In this document: one piece after another, positions 1 to 7,393 of the stretch | Position numbering within the stretch: position 1 is the first letter of the stretch | Layout of the letters: each line of letters opens with the position of its first letter | Assembly: GCA_039182715.1 (NCBI GenBank) | Contig: JBCDBY010000233.1 | Span: 1 to 7,393, forward strand | Reading direction: 5' to 3' | Length of the DNA stretch: 7,393 nucleotides | Source: JBCDBY01 sp039182715 | GTDB taxonomy: Bacteria; Planctomycetota; PLA2 | Position numbers and translations under genes: made by a program | The notes under the pieces: model-generated | What the model was told of the DNA's origin: nothing | Databases searched by the model: none | What the model saw: the letters and a program-made list of their open reading frames with translations, nothing else

Positions 1-321
1 CGTCGCCGGCGACGCCCTCGAACTCCGTGTGGCGCAGGCGACGACGACACCGCGACGATCACGCTCGCCACGCAGGTCGACTGGGACATCACGGAGGACC
101 TCGAGCTCGACCTCCGCTACGACATCTCGTTCGGCGTTCCGGAGACCGACGACTTCAACACGAACCTGAATCTCAAGTTCGCGCTCGAGCTCTGGCGCGA
201 CTTCGACCTCGAGTTCACGACCATCTGGAACTACGTGAACCGACCACGCCCGAACGACGACGGTACGTTTCCGCTCCAGAGCGACTTCCGTTTCGTCCTC
301 GGGATCGCGTGGGAGTTCTGA
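1..321 (+). CDS. DUF481 family outer-membrane-type protein, 3' end only (first copy of a tandem pair)
   Basis: Only the C-terminal part is present; the start lies before the window. From about base 40 the frame reads as a beta-strand-rich protein with alternating hydrophobic and acidic residues, containing VDWDIT, a TIWNYV strand and PRPNDDG, and ending FRFVLGIAWEF before TGA. These features match the C-terminus of the next gene: over the last 90 codons the two align without a gap and I count 39 identities. DUF481 (YdiY-like) proteins are predicted outer-membrane beta-barrels of unknown function, and the final phenylalanine fits the C-terminal signature of barrel proteins recognised by the BAM machinery. 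The first 12 or so codons (arginine-rich) do not resemble the paralogue. Reading the preceding bases in frame 3 and dropping one base near 30 gives a better match, so the very start may hold an indel or assembly error. The family assignment rests on the paralogue and is fairly secure; the function is unknown. Confidence 0.8.
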   Translation, partial: RRRRRPRTPCGAGDDDTATITLATQVDWDITEDLELDLRYDISFGVPETDDFNTNLNLKFALELWRDFDLEFTTIWNYVNRPRPNDDGTFPLQSDFRFVLGIAWEF

Positions 322-346
322 GGGCGATTCTGCGAGAATCCCGCCC
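322..346 (+). terminator. Hairpin filling the gap between the two DUF481 genes
   Basis: The 25 bases between the TGA of the first gene and the ATG of the second form one inverted repeat. GATTCT (326-331) pairs with AGAATC (335-340) around a GCG loop, and GGGC (322-325) pairs with GCCC (343-346) across a two-base bulge (341-342). No T-run follows, so it is not a classical intrinsic terminator. It could be an mRNA-stabilising or attenuating stem, or a translational element. If only the upper stem forms, the GAGGG at 320-324 is brought to an effective 7 nt from the ATG. The pairing is seen in the sequence; the role is inferred. Confidence 0.35.
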
Positions 347-1456
347 ATGCGCGCCCTGCTTGTGCTGCTGCTCGCCCTGACCGCCTGCAAGCTCCGGATC
401 GAGTACCCGCCCATCGAGGAATTCCGCACGGACGATCCGCCGTTCAAGCCGCCGGTTACGCCGGAGGGCGAAAAGGACTGGGACTGGCTGCAGCTCACGT
501 CCGACGAGTGGCTCAAGGGCGAGATCAAGTACATGCAGAACGAGACGCTCGAGATCGACTCCGACGAGCTCGACGATCTGAAGTTCGAGTGGCGCAAGGT
601 CAAGCGCATGCGCACGCCGCGCATCTTCTCGCTGCTGCGGTCGGACCAGACCGACGTCATGGGCACGGTCGCGGTGCGCGACAATACGGTGGTGGTGAAG
701 GAGAAGGAGAACGAGTTTCTCGTCTTCGACCGCAAGGACCTCGTCACGATGGTCCCGGGCGGCAAGACCGAGCGCTCCTACTGGTCGGGCAAGCTGAGCG
801 TCGGCCTCACCATCCGGACCGGCAACACGGAACAGGAGGATCTCAGCCTGACGTTCAACGTCCGGCGCCGAACGCCGCGCAACCGGCTCGAGATCGACTA
901 CAAGTACTTCTTCAGCCGCGCCAACGAGGAGGAGCTCGCCAACAACCAGCGTCTCGCCGGCCGCTACGACATCTTCTTCGCGCGCCGATGGTTCTTCACG
1001 CCGATCGCCGCGGAGTTCTACCGCGACCCGTTCCAGAACATCGCGCTGCGCATCACGCCCCTCATCGGTGTCGGTTACAACATCTTCAGCCGCGGCATCG
1101 ACAAGGGCCCCATCGACTGGGACGTCTCGGTCCTCGGCGGCTACCGCTTCACGCAGTTCGACAGCGGCGCGCCCGACGACGGCACGGCGGTCATCGCGTT
1201 CTCGACCTCGGTGGACTGGGACATCACCAAGAAGCTCGAGGCCGAGCTCTCCTACGACCTGCAGCTCAGCGTGGAGGCGCTTCGGGACAACACCCAGAAC
1301 CTGACGTTCGACCTCTCGTACGACATCTACAAGGACCTCGACTTCGACTTCACGATCGTCTGGAACTTCGTCGGCGCGCCCCGCCCGGACGAAAACGGAG
1401 ATGTGCCCGAAAAGGCCGATTTCCGCTTCATTTTCGGACTCGGCTGGGAGTTCTGA
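347..1456 (+). CDS. DUF481 family protein, putative outer-membrane beta-barrel with lipobox (second copy)
   Basis: A 369-aa envelope protein. The N-terminus is a short hydrophobic signal ending in a lipobox, L11-T12-A13-C14, so C14 could be lipidated after signal peptidase II cleavage. The signal is short, with Arg2 as its only basic residue. A proline-rich linker (about 20-45) follows, then a small beta domain (about 50-135) with the pattern seen before DUF481 barrels, where a 'WLKGEI' strand leads to a KFEWRKVKRM strand. The DUF481 region runs from W146 (YWSGKLSVGLTIRTGNT) to the end, with amphipathic strands and a terminal WEF that fits an outer-membrane barrel. The family (YdiY-like) has no settled biochemical role. 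The ATG at 347 is chosen because it gives the signal peptide directly; no strong ribosome site lies at normal distance. It is paralogous to the truncated gene just upstream, implying tandem duplication. A lipobox on a predicted barrel is unusual, and the Cys may instead simply fall in a signal peptidase I type signal. Confidence 0.88.
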   Translation: MRALLVLLLALTACKLRIEYPPIEEFRTDDPPFKPPVTPEGEKDWDWLQLTSDEWLKGEIKYMQNETLEIDSDELDDLKFEWRKVKRMRTPRIFSLLRSDQTDVMGTVAVRDNTVVVKEKENEFLVFDRKDLVTMVPGGKTERSYWSGKLSVGLTIRTGNTEQEDLSLTFNVRRRTPRNRLEIDYKYFFSRANEEELANNQRLAGRYDIFFARRWFFTPIAAEFYRDPFQNIALRITPLIGVGYNIFSRGIDKGPIDWDVSVLGGYRFTQFDSGAPDDGTAVIAFSTSVDWDITKKLEAELSYDLQLSVEALRDNTQNLTFDLSYDIYKDLDFDFTIVWNFVGAPRPDENGDVPEKADFRFIFGLGWEF

Positions 1457-1457
1457 G

Positions 1458-1482
1458 CGCTCGCGGGGGCTTCCCCGTAGCG
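1458..1482 (+). terminator. Hairpin between the DUF481 gene and gcvP
   Basis: Starting two bases after the DUF481 stop, CGCT (1458-1461) pairs with AGCG (1479-1482), and CGGGG (1464-1468) pairs with CCCCG (1473-1477) around a GCTT loop. A G-T wobble (1463/1478) joins the two stems, leaving C1462 bulged. The stem is GC-rich and is followed by the A/T-rich ATATTAT rather than a clean T-run. It may weakly terminate or stabilise the DUF481 transcript and separate it from gcvP. The pairing is seen directly; the function is inferred. Confidence 0.35.
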
Positions 1483-1501
1483 ATATTATGAGCGGTCTCA
1501 A

Positions 1502-4334
<2,833 letters not shown>

Positions 4335-4348
<14 letters not shown>

Positions 4349-4697
4349 GGGCGAGATCAACCTCTACGTCACCGACCTCGAGCGCGCCGCGCGTTTCTAT
4401 TGCGACGCGCTCGAGTTCACGCTCTGCGAGTCCGAGGACACGTACCGGAAGGTGCAGCAGGGCGACTTCACGATCACCTTTTTTCTCGCCAAGGAGAAGA
4501 GCCTCGGCGAGCCGCTGGGCCAGCGGCCCGGCATGACGGCGGACATCCTGGTCGACGATCTCGACGAGGCGATCGCGCGCATCCGGGCGTGCGGCGGAAC
4601 CGTCGCACCGGTCCGCACGTACGACGGCGGACGGTTTACACTGTTCCGCGATCCCGACGGGATCGACTGGGAACTGATTCGTCCCGATGGGGAGTGA
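4335..4697 (+). CDS. VOC (glyoxalase/bleomycin-resistance superfamily) small protein
   Basis: A 120-aa protein with the vicinal-oxygen-chelate layout. An opening beta-alpha unit, EINLYVTDLERAARFYCDAL (7-26), is followed by strands, a central MTADILVDDLDEAIARI helix unit, and the family's closing motif FRDPDGIDWELI. Members include glyoxalase I, dioxygenases, epimerases and antibiotic-binding proteins, so the substrate cannot be named. At the usual first metal-ligand position I see Glu7/Asn9 rather than His, while the closing-motif Glu is kept, so metal binding is uncertain. I chose the ATG at 4335, inside the end of gcvP (14-nt overlap), because the fold begins within a few residues of it. 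A GTG at 4293 in the same frame would add 14 residues with no counterpart in the fold. GAGG at 4328-4331 and GGGG at 4322-4325 are possible ribosome sites. The overlap suggests translational coupling to gcvP. It is probably cytoplasmic, as no signal peptide is seen. Confidence 0.85.
4689..4694 (+). promoter_or_regulatory. Ribosome binding site for the GTG-started AsmA-like gene
   Basis: GGGGAG lies inside the last codons of the VOC gene with 6 nt to the GTG at 4701. It is the clearest Shine-Dalgarno match in the window and supports the GTG start, which also places the membrane anchor exactly at the N-terminus. Confidence 0.6.
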
Positions 4698-4700
4698 ACC

Positions 4701-5495
4701 GTGAAGACACTGCTGAAACTCGTTTTGTTCATCGTCGTGCTGCTCGCGATCGCGATCGGCAGCAGCTTCTGGTGGCTCGATGGCGTCGCCAAGAAGGTCA
4801 TCGAGGAGGAGGGCGGCAACGCGCTCGGCACCCAGGTGAAGCTGGAGAAGCTGAGCATCGGCATCCTGGGCGGCACCGCCGAGCTGGGCGGCCTGCGCAT
4901 CGACAACCCGAGCGGCTATGAAAAGCCGTTCCTGTTCGACCTCGCGTCGGGCTCGACCGCCGTCAGCCTCGGCACCGTGATGGACCAGGAGATCAAAATC
5001 CCGACGCTCGAGCTGAGCGGGCTGACGATGTACCTCGAGCCCAACAAGAGCGGGAAGTACAACTACCAGCAGATCCTCGAGAACATCGAGAAGTACGGCA
5101 ACAAGGAGAAGAAGGAGACGCCGGAGCAGACGGCCTCCGAGAAGACCGTTGTGATCGAGCGCCTCGTGATCCGGGACGTGAAGGTCTACTACAAGACCAA
5201 GGCGTTCATCACGACGCCGGTCCACGTGAAGGAGATCGTCAAGGAGAACATCGGGAGCGACGGCCGCGGCGTGGACCTGGGCGAGCTGATCTCGATCATC
5301 CTGACCGGTGCGCTCAACGGCGTGGCCAACGAGCTGCCTGGCGCGATCAGCAGCGGGATCAAGTCGGGCCTCAAGGGGCTCGGCGACGTCGGCGGCGTCG
5401 CGGTCGAAGGTGCCAGCAAGGCGATCGAAGACGTCTCCAAGAAGGCGGGCGACGAGATCAACAAGGGTGTGAAGAAGCTCTTTGGCGGCGACTAG
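4701..5495 (+). CDS. Membrane-anchored AsmA-like protein of unknown function
   Basis: A 264-aa protein starting at GTG 4701, three bases after the VOC stop. Residues 4-26 form a single hydrophobic segment after a Lys-containing start, an uncleaved anchor that places the rest in the periplasm. Residues about 41-125 follow the pattern of the AsmA/TamB-type beta-rich domain: GTQVKLEKLSIGILGGTAEL leads to GLRIDNPSGY, then repeated hydrophobic strands such as IKIPTLELSGLTMYLEPNKSG with NYQQILENIEKY. This matches short AsmA-like proteins common in high-GC diderms, shorter than E. coli AsmA (about 617 aa). A charged Lys/Glu linker at about 132-150 is followed by more strands, then a Gly-rich amphipathic tail (about 195-264) with AVEGASKAIEDVSKKAGDEI. 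The larger family takes part in outer-membrane lipid transport or assembly; whether this short form does so is not known. The superfamily-level call is moderate and the function is open. Confidence 0.7.
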   Translation: MKTLLKLVLFIVVLLAIAIGSSFWWLDGVAKKVIEEEGGNALGTQVKLEKLSIGILGGTAELGGLRIDNPSGYEKPFLFDLASGSTAVSLGTVMDQEIKIPTLELSGLTMYLEPNKSGKYNYQQILENIEKYGNKEKKETPEQTASEKTVVIERLVIRDVKVYYKTKAFITTPVHVKEIVKENIGSDGRGVDLGELISIILTGALNGVANELPGAISSGIKSGLKGLGDVGGVAVEGASKAIEDVSKKAGDEINKGVKKLFGGD

Positions 5496-6681
5496 TCTCT
5501 GCCTCCTGCTGCTGGTCGCGGCCCCCTCGAAGGGCGAGACCAAGCTTCTCGGCCAGGTCGCCAGGGTCTGGAACGACTACGCGCTGCACTGCGTCCGCAA
5601 TCAGGACCAGGCGGAGGCGCGGCGCGCGTGGAACGAAGCGCGCGCCGCCGATCCCGAGTTCGACGCCGACGGCAGGCTGAAGGCGAAGATCGACGCCGTT
5701 GCGGGCGAACCCAAGTCGAAGAGCGACGCGCGCCGCAAGAAGGCGCACAAGGACGCCGCGAAGCTCTACGACAAGCTCGCCAAGTACGGCGACGACTACC
5801 GCTTCCGCGCCATCGCGCTCGAGCCGACCAAGGGTCGCATCGGCAAGGTGGTCGCGCGGGTCAAGGGCGAGAAGGACGTCAACAAGGCGGGCGCGATGCT
5901 GACGCGCCTGCGCGCCGCCGCACCGGAAGCCGACATCACGAAGCTGGAGGTCGCGCTCGCGAAGAAGGACGTCGTCCTCGTGCGCGGCAAGGACCATCCG
6001 CTCGTCGCGTGGCTTGCGCTGCCGGACGGCTGGAAGCCGGGCAAGCAGTACCCCGTGCTGGTCACCGTGGACGGCGCCGGCAGCAACTTCCTGGGCGCCG
6101 CCCGCTCCTCGCGGAAACGGCGCGGCAAGCGGCCGTGGATCGTGTTGGCGCCGTGTACGTTCGCCAACACGAACGCGCTCAACCAGAAGAAGTACCCCTG
6201 GTACGACAAGCAGCTGCTCGACTCGATGGGCGGATTTCAGCCGCGCTTCGAGTGGGACGTGGCGGGGCTCGAGTCGGTCCTCGCCGTAGTGCGCGAGCGC
6301 TTCGGCGGCGAGGAGAAGATCGGCATCACCGGTTTCTCCGGCGGCGGCAACCTGACCTACGGCTACACGCTGCTGTTCCCCGAGAAGGTGCGCTTCGCGA
6401 TGCCCGCCTGCGCGAACTTCGCCGGCCTCGGTGCCGCGAACGCGAAGCAGCCGGCCGACGGCGGTCCGCCGATCCGCATCTACACCGGCGCGCAGGATCC
6501 GCACCGCACCTGGACGCACGGCAAGGAGGGCGGCGTGCCCGGCATCGAGCCGCAGACCGATCGCGCGGTGCAGGTGCTCCAACAGAAGGGCTTCACCAAT
6601 TTCACGCGCGCGATGCTGGACGGGGTGAAACACTCGCCGCTGGCGGCCAAGGTCTGGGAGACCGTCGACGAGCTGAAGTGA
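5482..6681 (+). CDS. Probable exported alpha/beta hydrolase (esterase-like) with helical N-terminal region
   Basis: A 399-aa protein with a C-terminal alpha/beta-hydrolase domain (about 165-399). The nucleophile elbow is G-F-S-G-G-G with Ser286. The likely acid is D339 in GAQDPH and the likely base H384 in GVKHSP, and VDGAGSN (196-202) sits where an oxyanion-hole loop is expected. This suits a serine esterase or depolymerase-like enzyme (PHB depolymerase/feruloyl-esterase type); the substrate is unknown. Residues about 5-15 (LCLLLLVA) look like a signal peptide. The segment 20-160 is Lys/Ala/Arg-rich and helical, with a TPR-like stretch (VWNDYALHCVRNQDQAEARR), an uncommon addition to such hydrolases. 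The TTG start at 5482 is the only good choice: a TGA at 5470-5472 closes the frame upstream, and later starts would lose the signal. AAGAAG (5472-5477) is a possible ribosome site. It overlaps the AsmA-like gene by 14 nt. The signal has no basic residue, so the start is less certain than the domain. Confidence 0.8.
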   Translation: MAATSLCLLLLVAAPSKGETKLLGQVARVWNDYALHCVRNQDQAEARRAWNEARAADPEFDADGRLKAKIDAVAGEPKSKSDARRKKAHKDAAKLYDKLAKYGDDYRFRAIALEPTKGRIGKVVARVKGEKDVNKAGAMLTRLRAAAPEADITKLEVALAKKDVVLVRGKDHPLVAWLALPDGWKPGKQYPVLVTVDGAGSNFLGAARSSRKRRGKRPWIVLAPCTFANTNALNQKKYPWYDKQLLDSMGGFQPRFEWDVAGLESVLAVVRERFGGEEKIGITGFSGGGNLTYGYTLLFPEKVRFAMPACANFAGLGAANAKQPADGGPPIRIYTGAQDPHRTWTHGKEGGVPGIEPQTDRAVQVLQQKGFTNFTRAMLDGVKHSPLAAKVWETVDELK

Positions 6682-7393
6682 GCGGCGCCGACGCCTGGAG
6701 CCCCGAGCGCTACGCGAGCTTTCGCGAGGAGCGTACGCAGCCGTTCCGGGACCTGCTCGCGGGATGCATCGCCATTCCCGGCAAGCGCGCGGTCGACCTC
6801 GGCTGCGGCACCGGCGACCTGACCCTTCACCTGCACGAGGCCACGCTGGCCGGCTCCACGCTCGGCGTCGACCGGTCGGCGTCGATGCTGGCGGACGCGC
6901 CGAAGGCCGAGGGGCTCTCGTTCAAGACGATGGACCTCGAGCGCGCGCGTCCGGACGGTGCGTTCGACCTCGTCTTCTCCAATGCGTGCCTGCAGTGGCT
7001 GCCCGACCACGAGAAGCTGCTGGCCCGTGTCGCGTCGTGGCTGGCGCCGGGCGGCCAGCTCGCCGTGCAGGTGCCCGCCAACCACGAGAGCCCAAGCCAC
7101 ACCATCGCGGCGGAGCTCGCCGCCGAGGAGTTCGACACGCGTCCGCGCATCCCTCACGTGTTGCGGCCGGAGGCGTACGCCGTGATCCTCGACCAGCTCG
7201 GCTTGCGCGAAGTCCACGTCCGGCTGCAGGTCTACCTCCACCACCTCCCGAACCGCGAGGCGGTCTTCGACTGGGTCGACGGCACGCTGCTCAACGCCTA
7301 CCGCGCCACCGTTCCCGACTTCGAAGCCTTCCGCACCCGCTATCGCGAACGCCTCCTCGCCACCCTGCCCGACCGGCGCCCCTACCCGTTCGC
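6678..7393 (+). CDS. tam: Trans-aconitate 2-methyltransferase-like SAM-dependent methyltransferase (3' end cut by window)
   Basis: The gene starts at GTG 6678, overlapping the hydrolase stop by four bases (GTGA), and runs open to the window edge (238 codons seen). E. coli Tam has about 252 aa, so only a short end is missing. It is a class I Rossmann methyltransferase: VDLGCGTGDL (39-48) is SAM motif I, D65 in GVDRSASML is the ribose-binding acid, and SNACLQWLPDH (101-111) with GGQLAVQVP closely matches the Tam signature NASLQWLPDH. The later H-H-L-P-N-R-E-A-V-F-D-W-V segment also parallels E. coli Tam (HQMPSHQAIIDWV). Tam (EC 2.1.1.144) methylates trans-aconitate, a spontaneous isomer of cis-aconitate that inhibits aconitase, using SAM in the cytoplasm. 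The N-terminus (WSPERYASFREERTQPFRDLL) fits the family start, which supports the GTG. The match to Tam over generic methyltransferases is good, but substrate cannot be proven from sequence. Confidence 0.85.
   Translation, partial: MSGADAWSPERYASFREERTQPFRDLLAGCIAIPGKRAVDLGCGTGDLTLHLHEATLAGSTLGVDRSASMLADAPKAEGLSFKTMDLERARPDGAFDLVFSNACLQWLPDHEKLLARVASWLAPGGQLAVQVPANHESPSHTIAAELAAEEFDTRPRIPHVLRPEAYAVILDQLGLREVHVRLQVYLHHLPNREAVFDWVDGTLLNAYRATVPDFEAFRTRYRERLLATLPDRRPYPF

Noticed and set aside
4511..4527. Near-perfect palindrome GCCGCTGG-G-CCAGCGGC
   Set aside because: It sits inside the VOC coding sequence, and 8-base arms are expected by chance about once in GC-rich DNA of this length; no second copy was noticed.
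5458..6633. A 391-codon minus-strand frame opposite the hydrolase
   Set aside because: The plus strand has a catalytic serine elbow and a complete hydrolase layout; the minus translation is Arg/Leu/Ala-rich without a domain.

Overview
This is a 7.4 kb, GC-rich bacterial window in which every supportable gene lies on the plus strand and almost no DNA is left uncoded. The longest stretch without a gene is 45 bases. Several features point to a Gram-negative (diderm) envelope: two adjacent DUF481 outer-membrane-type proteins ending in an aromatic residue, a lipobox, and a membrane-anchored AsmA-like protein. Codon third positions are strongly G/C. The lineage cannot be fixed from the sequence alone. 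An uncultured high-GC diderm, for example Planctomycetota or Myxococcota, would fit, but this is a guess.

Left region (1-1456): the 3' end of one DUF481 gene is followed 25 bases later by a complete DUF481 paralogue of 369 aa. The last 90 residues of the two align without gaps and are identical at 39 positions by hand count. Each DUF481 gene is followed almost immediately by a hairpin of about 25 nt; the first fills the whole gap between the two genes. The first 30 bases of the window may contain a one-base frame error.

Middle (1502-4348): a full-length single-chain glycine decarboxylase (P-protein, gcvP) with the pyridoxal-phosphate lysine at residue 695. No gcvT or gcvH is present in the window, so the other glycine cleavage components must be encoded elsewhere.

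Right region (4335-7393): four genes are packed tightly behind gcvP. They are a small VOC-fold (glyoxalase/bleomycin-resistance superfamily) protein overlapping gcvP by 14 nt, a membrane-anchored AsmA-like protein 3 nt further on, a probable exported alpha/beta hydrolase overlapping it by 14 nt, and a SAM-dependent methyltransferase closely resembling trans-aconitate 2-methyltransferase (tam), overlapping by 4 nt and cut off by the window edge. The spacing suggests one transcription unit with translational coupling. A shared function is not obvious: gcvP and tam touch one-carbon/SAM and central metabolism, while the AsmA-like protein and the hydrolase act at or beyond the inner membrane.

I found no convincing novel defence, mobile or RNA system. 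There is no tRNA, rRNA, CRISPR array, transposase or attachment site that I can support. The most interesting items are the DUF481 tandem pair with its paired hairpins, the conserved-looking but functionally puzzling five-gene overlap chain, and the unusual two-part hydrolase.
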